Source: Manduca sexta (lineage: Eukaryota > Arthropoda > Insecta > Lepidoptera > Sphingidae). Taken from it: DNA of 64,000 bases. A program made the translations under genes and the position numbers. Shown piece after piece: positions 13,741 through 27,100 of this stretch (position 1 is the first letter of the stretch; every line of letters starts with the position of its first letter). A model generated the notes under the pieces. That model was not told the origin of the DNA, made no database searches, and worked only from the letters and a program-made list of their open reading frames with translations. The stretch spans positions 19,538,777-19,602,776 of the forward strand of contig NC_051141.1 of the NCBI RefSeq assembly GCF_014839805.1, written 5' to 3'.

Positions 13741-13967
13741 TTCATATATAAATATAAATGTGTGGAAGGTCAGGAGGTCCTATTCCGTCTACGAGGGTAT
13801 ATCCGACTTTTTGCAATTACGAGCGGTCTAATCGACGAACAACTTTGGTGCCGTATAGGTAAATAGGGGATTACTTAACTATCTTACTCATACAGCTATT
13901 GAAGCTGTACTTCGAATAGAACAACTGTAATTTCAAAAAAACGGACTTGCCCCATATACGGAATAGA

Positions 13968-13982
13968 CCCCCCCCCCCCCCC
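13968..13982. repeat. Poly-C run (15 C)
   Basis: Homopolymer of C, a likely site of length error. Confidence 0.9.
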
Positions 13983-14759
13983 GCCCCGACTTTATGTACG
14001 TTTTCTATAAACTCCAAAACGGGTGGAGCGATTTTAATGATTTTTTACGTGATCTTAATTATTTTATCTATATCTTAATTCTTGTCACGGGCCATACGAT
14101 TGCTTAATACTATATCTCAGAACTTGGATATATTTATATGTGAACCTGTCAGAATTCGCTGAAATGGCTCATAGATGTATTGAAATAAATTGTTAAAATT
14201 AAATCTGTATAACATCGCATTAGTTTCAACTGTTATGGTGTTATAATATATGTATAAATAAATATATATATTTTTTTGTAAATATTGTGTCATCATCAGC
14301 ATGTGGCCATTCGCGTGAAATCAAGGCGGGTCGTTCACTTATAAATTAACCTATTCCTATTCATATGAATAACAAACACTGGTACAGGAAATCACTATTA
14401 TTTGTATTAAAACAGACATCTTACATTTAAAAGGCATACCTTTTGAACGTTTTATACTAAACGTTTGAAACACCTTATCTCATTAATTCAGCTCGCTGTT
14501 TTACCGACGTTAAAGTCCGTTCCCTAGATGAAAAGAAACTTACATAGCTGATAAATAATATAGCTTTCTAATAGTAAAAGAATTTTCAGTGCCCGATCAA
14601 GTTTCAAGATTACTGTCCTCGTATAAGCTTCAAAAAATGTCTCATTTAAAAGGTATTCTTGTTTAGGTTTCTAAATAAATATATTATATTGAATATAAAT
14701 AAATTAGTAATATAAAAACTCTTCATAACGTAATAGTAAAAAAAGCTTTTGACAAATCG

Positions 14760-15000
14760 TTTACGAGGATCGCTGTTAATAGATATCGCCCGCTCGGACA
14801 TCAGAGATGTATAATAAAGTGCAGGACGTATTCCGGTCTATTCACACTTACAGAGGTTGCACCGTATTGCCTTCCACTCCCGGTGCAGCGAGCGGCAGAA
14901 TCCAATAAGCCGCGCATCCGATCAGTCCTCTGACGTTTAAGGCCGCGAATTAACCTGTGCATCCGAGCACCTGAAACAGCAAATTAATCAAATTAATTCC
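14760..15000 (+). promoter_or_regulatory. Possible promoter region of the microexon gene
   Basis: A GC-richer island in AT-rich DNA just upstream of the first candidate start codons. It contains an arthropod initiator-like TCAGTC at 14922-14927. No TATA box or good DPE is seen at the right distance. Assigned by position and composition only. Confidence 0.3.
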
Positions 15001-15060
15001 TAATTAATATTAAATCGTTAAATTATAAATTCGTTCGAAAATTGAAATTAAGTTTAAACA

Positions 15061-15179
15061 ATGGATTCGTTAAGAAATTTGTATAATTTCATTTTGTTTG
15101 TATTGTATACTATTAATATAATGTTGATTTTGTTTTACGCTATGTGTGTTCTCTATAATCTTTTCTTGTATCTTGCAAA
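15061..15179 (+). CDS. Candidate first exon 1a: hydrophobic N-terminal anchor or signal sequence
   Basis: ATG in a strong insect context (AACAATGG), then 39 codons plus 2 nt to a donor AAA/GTAATT, which is phase 2 and fits exon 2 (AA|G, Lys). The peptide begins MDSLRNLYNF and continues with about 30 residues rich in Leu, Ile, Phe, Val and Tyr, so it could be a signal peptide or type II anchor. Without splicing it ends at TAA 15181-15183 as a 40-residue uORF. Caution: T-rich DNA tends to give hydrophobic peptides by chance. Only 16 nt separate its donor from the acceptor of exon 1b, so both cannot be used in one transcript. Confidence 0.45.
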
Positions 15180-18100
15180 GTAATTGGATTGTCAGTTACT
15201 GTGTTTGTTTGGAAGATCAGTGCAGGATGGAAAGTTTCAGGTAAGTTTTAGAGAAGTTAGATGCGACTTGCTCCATGTCGTCCTTGAACTACTGGGTTTT
15301 GATTTAGTAAAGTTTGCACAAAGTAATAGACTTATTGAATAAAATAGTTTTAAATATAATCTTTAATAAGAACTGTAAAATGTAAGTAAAGAATAAAATT
15401 TTTACATCTCAAATATAATGTGGATGTGAAATAAGCATTAAAATACTGTATGCATTTAATTAGATTAAATGTATTGATTAAATTTAAAAATATTTATTTA
15501 GTCATTTATCCTGTCATGTAATAAACTTATATCTCAATCCTACATATTTATATTACAAATAAATATGTAGATTTTTTTTTAAAAAAGGAATAATTTATTT
15601 TTTTACTTTAGTACATTTTAGAGTTTTGTATGTAAAGAAAAAGCTTTCTATGCCATTATAAGCGCATTACGCTTGCATATATGAGATTACTTCGATTTAA
15701 GTTCATATAGGGGGGTGCAAAACAATAAAATTATGTGTTACATATATATTGAATTTGATAGTCGAATTTCGAACACTGGACGGCCATTAATATTATTTGC
15801 TCACTCTACGCATCCAAATAATTAAATTAATTTCAATTGAAAAATAGAAACCTTTAAATGACTTATTTTGTTACTTTAATAATTAGATCTTTTTTTTCTT
15901 TTTATACTTTTTATTATCAAAGATTGATATATTATAGCCCCTATTTTAAATTATTACCTTTGGTGAACTTAGTATTTTATTTTGTATTTTCGCAACTATA
16001 ATTTTCGAGACATAATGTAAATTATTTATAGCTTTCTCTGAAGTTGGTTTTCTTAATTTTTAATCTTTTGAGGCCATACAATAATGTAGCCATAATGAGT
16101 TCTTTCAAATTATTTATTTCTAAGTAATAATTTAATTCTAACTAATAAGTATTTTTATTTTGATCGATTTATAGTTTTTTGGTGATGATATTATTGTTTT
16201 TAAAAGGGAATGCCTAGTATAAAAAATATCTACCCTCGCCTATCCGGTCATCGGTTTATTCCTTCTAAACCGGGAAACGAATTTTGTTACGCTATATTAG
16301 TGACGAATATATATTTCTTAGGAAGGTTTTTTTTTTACAAATGTTTTCCAAACATTTACGCCTTTTATAATCGAAGCGTTAGGTAAAGTTGTAAACCAGT
16401 GCATTCACTCTTTAATCCAATGATGTTAGAAGGGTCATACCTATCGCCATATCGAGCAAAATTTCACTTATACCCGACTCGGGATTCGAATCCGAGGCCT
16501 CAGAACGGAAGATGATACAGCATACAATTAAGCCATTGAGACAATTTTGTAATGATCCAATAATCTATTATTCCATTTCACGGAGCTGTACGCTGGCAAA
16601 TTTTCAATGGTAATTGAATTAGGCTCCATTTTTTATTTAACATAGTATTTAGAATCGATACATCTAACACGTTTCTATAAAATATAGTTTAAATATTTCT
16701 AATAAAAATAATTATATAAATCCGCCTTTCACATCGATGTAATGCCTATCTGTAAGGATTGCATAATCCATATTTCTATTTGTAGGCATGGGCAAGGAAT
16801 AACAAGTGTGATTTCGAGTTACTATTTTTGTTGCGCGTTATTTAAATTTTTTTGTGATTTTCTAAACGTTTGATTAAATAACATTATTTAAACAATAAAT
16901 TTAATCAACATTAAATTGATAGGATAACGAATCATATTTTATTTTTGATATTTATTAGTACTACTTCTTTATTTACTTTATAATCTTCCATTTATTTTAT
17001 ATCCAATATAAAATGTCTTTAGCTATATAAGCGACTTTATTTAAGTAATAATAATTAAATCTACGTGATATAAAGAATTTTATGTTATTATTTACTGAAT
17101 TGGTGGAAATACTCTGGAAAATAACCTGACGTAAAACGTAATTAATATTTTAAAGATAGCAATGGTTCTTGTGAGCAAACCGCAGGCAATAAACTTAATT
17201 TGTCGCGGGCTTTTCTTTAGATTTATTGATGAACTACTACGACGTAGTGTATTGCTTTGTTGTTTATCTCAAGGTTAATCAACGAATGCCATGTACTCGC
17301 TAGAAAAATATTATTTATCATGACTTGGTCACAAACAGTTACAATTCTCTCTACTTTAAACTTAAAAATGTTTATGTTATATGCTAGTGAAAATGGCTTC
17401 AAAATCCATTGCGTGGTTAGGAGTAAGTGAATAAACCGTAAGGCAGACGTAGGTCGTGACTTCGAGTTGTATCTTCTGTTAATAGATTAATAATTTATAT
17501 GAAAATTGTCTTTGCTTTGCCAAGTTTCGAAACCGTGTTTTGCGGACATAATTGATTAACTGTGTCTTTTCAAATGATACGTGTTTGTTTAAGATTTAAG
17601 GATTTTAGTTTTTAGAGATTTGAGATTTGTATTCAAGACGCAGATTTTACTATTAGTTAATTATAAAGTTAGTTTCGTGCAGATATGTAATTATAAAGAA
17701 AAATAAAGTTTTTAAATAAAAGTACATATTGACTAGCTTTTGGTCACAACTTCGCTTGCATAAATGAGTTTTACGGGATTAAAATTCTGCTATAAACACT
17801 GTATAATATAGAGTCTCAACTATTCCTAAACAAAATTTCATCGAAACGTTCGGCGGTTTATGAGTTCATCTCCTTTAGACAGACAGACGCGGCCAGGCAT
17901 GTTATTTTATAATATGTTTGGATGACTTGAACACCTAATATGTTGAAGGGAGGTCTGAAGTGAATTTTACTTGGCTACTTACTATAGCCATAAAATGCGA
18001 TAATACCTTATAAACCCAAACATCTCAATACAATTAATAAATGAATTTATAATAAAAATGATTTGACACTAACGAAGCTAAATAAATAACAATTCAGCGT

Positions 18101-21100
18101 TTATAATCACATAGTACCCGTTATCGGTCGATTTATTCCGAGATATAAAAGGAAGTTATTCTGTGAATCATTCTCATAGAATTTAAACCATCAGATATGT
18201 TTTCTTTAGAATTCAATAAGACTATTTTAATATTCATCTTATAAAGATTAAGAAGCGGTCTTGTGCAGCGTAAAGATTTTTTTTAGATGTTGCAATCTCG
18301 ATGCTAGATATTGAAGTTAATAACCTACCAATTCGCTTTTATATAAATATATATTTAGATTTCTATCTAATGTATTATAATGATTGCCTTCATTAGGTCG
18401 CGGGAAGTTGCGGCATTAATAATAATATCAGCCCTGTATTATATACTTGCCCACTGCTGAGCACGGGCCTCCTCTACTACTGAGAGGGATTAGGCCTTAG
18501 TCCACCACGCTGGCCTAGTGCGGGTTGGTAGACTTCACACACCTTTGAAATTCCTATAGAGAACTCCTCAGATGTGCAGGTTTCCTCACGAAATTAAAGT
18601 TAGTAAAGTTGCGGCTTTACATTCTTATTTTATTAGCTCCTTTTTATATGTTCAGGGATAAAAGTAAAACGAATATATTTTTTTGAAATTTTGGTTTGTG
18701 ATTATGAAATTTGCTTGAATGATGGTTAATGCAAGGAATTTTTGAGTAAAAGTTTTTTGATTAGCGATACTTTGTTTATGTTGCCAGGGTCTAAGTAGCT
18801 ATGCGTAAAGGGTTTAAAGGATCTTCCGTTGTTAGGACTGCTTCCAAGAGTAAATGTTCAGGAGATATAAATGTTTCTTTGTAATTATGACAAAAATATG
18901 TAATTTTTATTGGTACTATTTTTCTTATTATTGACATATTACCGATCGTATAAATTTATTTGAAAAGATCAAATCTTAATTTTACATTAAGCGGATTCTA
19001 AATTGGAAGTATGCCTGCTATTCTGATTACACCAGAGAAAGGCAAGTTTCCAAAGCCTTATTTTATTCTTTCTTTATTGAGATGTCAGAAATCTGCATTC
19101 GAAAATAGTAAACAACTTTGAGGACATGCAATTTAAGAAATCTTTTTTAACAATTTGTTTTTTATTGATGGAGAGTATGTATGTAATTTAATGATTTTTT
19201 TAATACTACTTTCCAAGGATATATTATTTCAACATTTATAGCTGTTTATAGCAATAAAAATAAATCATTTTTTATTTCGTTTAGGGAAAATTGTAAGTTT
19301 AGAAAATTATAATTTTATCAAATTTATATAAAGTCATAATTTGCCCTGTTTCTTTCTCACATAAATGGAAATGAATAAAAAACTGCATTTTCTTCAACTG
19401 CACATTGCTTAAAAATATCTTTACAAACAAAATTACCCCTACTTGAATACAAAGTTGTTTCGCGTGAATATTTTGACTTACGCCCTTCAGAAAGTCTCTT
19501 TCTATTGGCCCAAACTTTTGGGTCCAATATTTGCGGGGAACAATAACCAATAAGGGTGTTAGAGAGCAGCGAGCTCTGAGCCGTAAATCATTCAAACAAT
19601 GACCTTAGGATTTCGTAGATTGCAATGTTAACAGCTCAGTTGCGTTTAAATATTTGTTTGAATTAATGATTTTATGTTTAAGAATTTTTTTTCTTTAAGA
19701 ATTTGGGATCTAATTTATTTTTTTTATATACGAAACTTTAAGATTATTGTTAAAAGTAAAGATGCTTATGATTGGATTTAAATGAAAATAGACACAGTTT
19801 GACAATTATACATTACTTTTTATCCCAAAATAGTGCATAGTAGGATTTCATTCTGTTAAAAGTTCTTTATGCGGTCAGAGCCACCAGGATCTAGATACAG
19901 GCGATGTGCCTAACCACTTCTAGAGTGGAAACTATTATGTTAGAAAGTGTTTTGGAATCTACTCAGTAGACGCGTCCACAAGCAGCCGAGTGAGTTGCTT
20001 GCTCCGAAGTAAAACAGGGCAAACGCACGAGAATATTTCACGGGTTTGTTCATAGGTAATATTTTCCGACGGTGCGTGGGAAGATTGATCAGAAGGGAGA
20101 AATATAGGCTTTTACTACTAAAATTAATTAAGTTTAGACAAAGGAGTTGCTTCTCGCCATTTTCACAGGCACCGAAAAACGCCACACCAAGTCTTTGTTA
20201 AGCATTTTTTTTTAAATTTTACATGCGTAGGGTGTGGCTATAATGATTCGTGACCACGCCTACTCCGCCCGATGTTAAAATTACGGGGACAGGGTGGTGT
20301 GGGTATATTGCTGGTAAGTCTAGAATACGCAGACTCCTAGGTCACCTGACCTAGATTCCCCGGTCCCCCGGGCTACATTTTAAATAGCGCGCCCTCGCTG
20401 CGCACACCCTCATTCTAGTGCGGGACATCGGGAGCGACGGACGACCCGTTGCATCGCGGTTTAAATTCCTACTATAGCACTGACTTGGATAATTGTCTTT
20501 CTTCTAGTGAGATTTTTTGAGTGAAATTTTCTAAGTGTGAAATTTTTTTTTTTTATTTAAAATAGTGTAATATAATTTTATTTTAAATTTATTATTGTGA
20601 AATAAATCAAAATTGAAACTTATTTCTTTTTTTATAAAATTTATTACGCGAACAAGTTGTTTAAAAGAATAATAAATTTTATTAAGTTATTGAAAAAAAA
20701 CAAAATTTATTATTTTATTTAAAAATTAATAATTTTTATTAAGTTATTCAAAAAAATAAAATTTATTAACTCACTTTATATAATTTTTTTTTCTGTAAAA
20801 ATTATTCAGTTACTTATTTTTTTAAGGTGTGGTATGATATTAAACTAAAAAAAAAACATTTTCCAGATATTTGTGATTGTTTTAATAATTGTTATAAGTG
20901 AACTCAATCTAAAAAAAATCAAAAAAATTTTTTTTTTTAATTCAAGATACCAATTTATTTATAAAATATGATTCGGTTATCCATCAATTGTATGCTCATG
21001 TTTTTTTTTATATTATTCCACATTGCTGCCTTCATAGCGTGGATCAATTACTTTTACCGATGCTATTAAAATCCCGCAATCGCGTCGTGTATTCGTAATT

Positions 21101-24100
21101 ACGTATTAAAAAATATAAAAAACAATGGAAAAAATGAAGAATGGACTAAGGTATCACATGCTTATTTTTTACCCTATCTTTTATATGTTTAGAATAGGGG
21201 AGAAGCAATTTACCCACCTGATGGTTAGCCATAGTAGGTAATAGGTCACCTAAAACATAGCCATATCAGAAGGCTCCGGCCAACGCTCGGCATCCTACGA
21301 TAAACTAATTAGTTATATTAATTATAATATCCCTCAAACTTGAACACAGTGGCGCTTACGCATTCCTTGGCAGTAGAAATAGCGCGGCAGAACCTAAGAG
21401 AGAATTTCGTACGCACCAGACTTATCATCCCAATTATAAATTTTTAAACAGTAAAACCTTTGCCAAAATATTATAATTCTTGATAGAAATATTATTTTCA
21501 ATTAGAAAATTTAAATTAATGATGTTAAAAATCAAGATCATGACGACAATGTACTGAGGCGATTTTAATCAGTATTATTTAAGTTATTCTTTCTTAAAAG
21601 AAGATAAGCGAAGCGCTTCTGTTCACACATTTAGTTCGACGGTAGTTGATGAAGTCAACAGCTTCTGATGCTATGATATTTGCCCTAATAATATAAAACC
21701 AGTATGATTTAAATTTCTTTCTTAAGAGTAGGCCGTCGCAGAACTTCTGTTCACAAATTTGTTCCGACGGCAATTGATGAAGTCAACAGCTTCTGATGCT
21801 ATGATATTTGCACTAATAATATAAAAGCAGTATGATTTAAGTTATTCTTTCTTAAAAGAAGACTGGCCAAGCGCCTCTCTTCACACATTCAGTCCGACGG
21901 CAGTTGATGAAGTCAACGGCTTCTGATGATGTCCGCTCAAACAATATAAAACCAGTATTAAGTTATTCCTTCTTAAAAGAAAGCCGGCGCAGAGCTGCTG
22001 GTTTAGAAAAGTGATCCGACGGCATTTGCTAAAGTTAACGGCTTCTGATGCTTATATGTCCAAAACTAACAATATTATTTTGTAAACAGGGAAGACGATC
22101 TGCCAAAGAAGAGCGCCACAGAGGCTGCCGCAGCGTCAACGTAAGTGCTCAATTTACTTAATTTAGATAGTTACTCTTATGAGAGATAAGGAGCTTCGTA
22201 CTCGCCGACAGTACCTCAACTTCTTCGAGGCAGAGATAATTATGAATTAGCTATTTAAAATATAAGATCATATTTGACCGTGACTATGAACGCTGCAAAG
22301 TCTTCGAAACGTCGGGAGAAAATAATAATATAAAAACCGCGAAAAAATCCGTAAAATAGTTTTATTTTCAATGTCTAACATTCCCGTAAACATAAGAAAT
22401 CATTATAAGACCATATTTTTAATTTATATCACAGATTTATATAGGAGAGATAGATAATGCGAGTGTGGCCGATAGCAGCCAACAGCACCTAAACTATGAC
22501 GAAATCACAAGTATTTTAAAGAAAATATAGGATTATCTTAACCCGATGAGGAAACATTAGATTTATGGTAGTAGATGAAACTAAAATGGACCATATATTT
22601 ATTCATCCATCCGATTTTATATATTTTATTGTTTAGTGTTTGTTTCATGCATATCCAGGTTACTTTTCTAATTCACTCTTTATTAACAGTGATGTGCGTG
22701 CACCAGTGCACTAATCTGAGTTGGTATATAAAGGACTTAAAAAGTAATTGTCATTTGATGGAGTTTTGCTGCTCGAAGTAGTCCTTCGGTAGTCATCTCT
22801 TAGGCAGCTAGTGAATGACTAGCAGGTTAGCTTCGCTAGGGCTCATATCTTCCTCACCACTGAGGATTTTGCGTTATCCTTTTATCTTCCTTACCAGTCC
22901 GAGCTCGTTTCTTTGGTTTACCTTTTGCCTTTTTTATCCCTAAATATATTTACATCTATTTACAATGTCCAAAGTTGACAAGTGATTTAAATAAAATTTT
23001 CTAAGAATAACAATTATTAATCCTATAAATTTTTACGGCGTATCATTAAGTATTTTTTGGTTATTTATGCCTCCGCTTTTAATTTTAATATATTCATACC
23101 TTTTAAAAGCAGGTAAGATTAGCACCGCAAAGATTAGAACTGTCTAGTAAGGAATTTGTCTCTTTTTACAATAAACATTTCTTTAAAAGATATAAATAAA
23201 ATTCACGGTGAAAAATTAACATTAAGAACATTGTGTTTTGCAGATTCATTTTCTTAAATCTGGTAACTCTAAAGCTATTGAAATTATATGTAAAAGACGC
23301 ATCTTCAATCATCTGATAGGATTATACCGGTCCATTTTTAACAACTTGTAATAAACAGTAAACACCCTCTGATTGTTGCGCATAATTGAAATGGTTAATA
23401 TACACCGTAATTTATATCTTCTGATGTCCCAGTCTATAGAAAGTAACGGTTCATTAAATAGGGTTTCTTACCTTTCTAACAATTTATATGATTAATATTC
23501 TGAGAATTACAGCTTTTAGTTTTTAAATATCTGTCTTTTAACTGTGATGGTATATTCTATGCTACTTCTGGAAGGGTCCAACGGGGAAAACTAAAACATT
23601 TGCGCTTTAAAGAAGCTATTTCATCCTATTTTATAGACTGGGATCCAATAGTCCTTGGGATCGATTCAAACAAAACAAATATATTTTATTTACCTAAAAG
23701 CTATAGTATTAAAAGTAACACTACCCAATAACAGTTTTACTTATAAGAATTTCGCGATGCTATGTTCAATTACGCCTTGACTATTTTGCTCTTAAACTTT
23801 TAATCTCCGGCAATGTTTCACTTTGACAGCTATTTAAGCAATGCTTAACCACCTCTTAACGCTAAACCAAGTTTATAAGTAAAATTTTAAGAGTTATACG
23901 ATTCAAGTCCGCAATCTGTCTTTTCAAAATGAAATGTGAATTCAGCACCTCTGAATAGCTGGAGATCGGAATTCCTGATCCGTTAGCAGGAACGCGCCCG
24001 ACGGGATGGAAAGCCGAGCTCCGAGCTCACTTGTTGCTTCTCCGGGCTTTTCAAAGCTTAAGGCGTGTGTACATAATGTGTAAATATATGTTTGTGAAGA

Positions 24101-27100
24101 CATGGGATGTAAGCAAAGGTATGATATAATTTTGGACATGAATCCTACAATTATGTAAGCGTTAGCGTGGAATGTTAATTAGTAAGTGTTCAAAAATTAG
24201 CTTGATGATAAACTGATATGATTTGACTGATGACTCGCCTATATCTTCGAAAGAGTTGGCAGAGGTATAACCACCCATTTTCGCCACGCGTGTTCTGTCC
24301 CCTGATGTAATAGGGAGCGAGTCTATCGGAATGAAAGACAAATTCCAGACAACCTACTCATACGAAGCATAAAAACCCAGACATGACTGCCCCACCTGGG
24401 ACGCAAGGCCATGACATCAACAAGGTGTCCTCCGCGCACGTAATACACCTACACGGCCGGAACACTAGGCTAGGATGATAGGATACCAATACATAATATA
24501 ATCGAGATATTATTGGGTTGGCAGGAACAAGCCACCTAAAATTAAGTAAATGTCTACTCTATAAACACCTACAATATCAGGGAATCCAGAATACGTCGCT
24601 GATTAAAAACATACGGATGTAAGCTAAGATGTTTTTGTTGGGTTATGACTATATATAAATAAAATTGAGTAAGATTTCTTTAATTCACATTTATGAATTC
24701 GTAGGCTATACAAACTATACAATATATTTTGACAAACTCAAAAGAAACAAAAACTTTTACAAGAATACCTTTAAATTTATAATACATGTTAAAATAAAAT
24801 AAATAAATAAATAAAATACTTTATTTATCACGTAGGCGAACAAAGTTGCACTTATGATACGTCAAAACAAAGAATAAGAATAATTATTATTTCTAAACAA
24901 CTATTAAAATTACTTATATAACTATGAGATTTTAAATTAGGAATAAAGTTTATACAAAAGACTAGGTACAAACCGAAGTAACCAGCTCGGGCTGGCAAGT
25001 AGGGGGAAATAGAAGGGTAACGCGTCGCGATCCTCACCGGCGAGGACATGAGCCCTAACCTAGCTAACCTACCAGCCTTTCACTAGCTACCTAAGTGATG
25101 ACTACCCGAAGAAGAAAGGCAGAAAGAAACTCCGGGCTTTCTTTTTTGTCATCAATTGTTCAGTAAGTACTTCTTTTGTATTTTTTTCCAAGTCTTTCTT
25201 GTACATAGTCACAATAGTTATATAAGCTAATGCACGCACATCACCGTTAACATGGGATAAGATGAAATCCAATCGACTAAACCTGGAGCGGCATAAAATA
25301 AAATTAGCGATAGCAAATAAAAGAGAACATAGATTCATACTTAAATAACGGCGTACAGCGTGCATTCGCCTACATTTACAATCATAGTTTTCAATCATGA
25401 GAAAAGAAAAAAAATAGTGATATTGAACAGGCAAACACAACATGATCGGGTGGTCGTCTTTCAAAAATTACATTTCATTAAGATATGATATGATTATGTC
25501 AAATTAGAACTATAGAAATGTCATTATTATAAAAAAAAAGCATGTGAGACATGTAACAAAAGACATTTTAGGCAGTTATTTAATTACTAATGTGTGCTAA
25601 CATGGTGGGTCATTGTGTGCAGGACAAACTTTCCAAACCGTCTTATCATTAAGGTAATCAGATACAGTATAATTGTAAATTTAAAGGTATCCTTTAAATG
25701 CGTTTATAAAGACATTATAATAAACCTTTAAATTTATCTTTATTCAACAGTTTTGATGCAAAAAATTCCAATTCATCAATATAGTTTTCTGTGAATTAGA
25801 CATATCCACAGTCTAATCCAATTTATGGACAGCATGTCCTAACTATTTAAACAGCGTTTACTATTCAGTCAATATTATATTGCGGATTAACAAACCACGA
25901 ACAGACCTGTTGCGCGTTTCCATTCAGCAATTCAAGCTCGCTGTACATGTGGTCTATAAAGTTACAAGCCGGTGTTAGTTTGGTGTATAGATCTATAGTT
26001 AAATGATCGGCCTTTAGGTGTATTTGTGACCTTACGAGCAATCACGCGTTCAATCACGAGATACATAGAAGCATCAACACCATTCTTATTGAACTGAATG
26101 ATATATTTGCTATTATTTTATGGCAAGATGTAATGAGACACGAGATGGTATTTTGTCTGATTTATTCTATGTACAAAATGCTTATATACTAATGTGGTGC
26201 GTGACGTACGTGAGTTAACACTCATCCAATCTTATACTTCCGCTGTCGCTACATATACTTCCCCCTTTGAAAAAAGAAAAAAGTGAGTGAGCAATTTTCT
26301 CGCCTGATAGTTAACTTCTCGATGGATCAATCCAGTAACAGTCCACCCAGAACATTGAATAAAAGAGTGCTGCATTTTTCTACAATCTCATTTCTTCTAC
26401 TCTCTCCTATGCCGCGCAGTTTCATAAGGTACAATGTTCTTTCAATCGGGGTTCTTTATTTGACTGCCCTCATTATACTAACTTAATACTATACATAACA
26501 TGACTTATATACTAAGTACACACTGCACACACTACAACATATATTGTTGCTCTGTGGCAGAAATAAACATTTTTATGATAGTTAACAAGACCGATTTTTT
26601 GGATACAATCTATCCAATTTATACCAAAATTCATCATAGAACTTTAGCTTTAACTTGCTATATAAAATGAATATAGTTCTGTCCGAAAGTCTTTAGAACA
26701 CAAACTTCTACATGTTGGATCTTACTCGTCTTAGTTCTTAGATCGCTGTCTTAGGCTGTAATTTTGTAATATTGTCTATCCTGGGGTTTATAATTATCTT
26801 CCTGTTTTTCTCTTACAGGTCTGGTGACGAACCAAAACCGAAAGGAGAGAGCGTTGTAAGGTATGTATAACTGGCACAGCGTCTGGAGTGACTGCTCTCC
26901 AAACATATTAAAGACGATCAAAAACCGAAGTCCTGAGAGATCTTGGTTGACAAACTAATCCGGTCAAAGTGGACATTTGAATTTACAAGTATTCATGTAA
27001 TGGTGTAATCTGATACAATCCATTGTGAGAGTCCCCATCGATCCTACGAATGCAAAAACAATTAAGTCAAAGTCCGTAAATATGATTTTCTAATATTTTT

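Noticed and set aside
17388..17422. 35-nt open segment with GTAAGT donor in intron 1
   Set aside because: Ends in phase 1 and has a weak acceptor.
18788..18804. Segment after a strong acceptor TTATGTTGCCAG
   Set aside because: Reads TAA in the required phase.
19299..19595. 98-codon minus-strand ORF
   Set aside because: No recognisable motif, AT-rich intron, no splice or regulatory support.
20293..20313. Possible 21-nt symmetric exon with GTAAGT donor
   Set aside because: Acceptor context ACGGGGACAG is poor and it lies in the promoter-like island.
24525..24545. Possible 21-nt symmetric exon (NKPPKI)
   Set aside because: Frame and donor GTAAAT fit, but the acceptor lacks a pyrimidine tract and such short matches are expected by chance.
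25102..25464. 120-codon minus-strand ORF
   Set aside because: Adjacent to a LINE 3'-end-like repeat, no recognisable signature; treated as probable retroelement debris.
25623..25653. 31-nt open segment between good splice sites
   Set aside because: Length breaks the frame into exon 3, and there is no further support.
26420..26428. Possible 9-nt exon with a very good acceptor
   Set aside because: Symmetric, but too short to separate from chance; donor GTACAA is weak.
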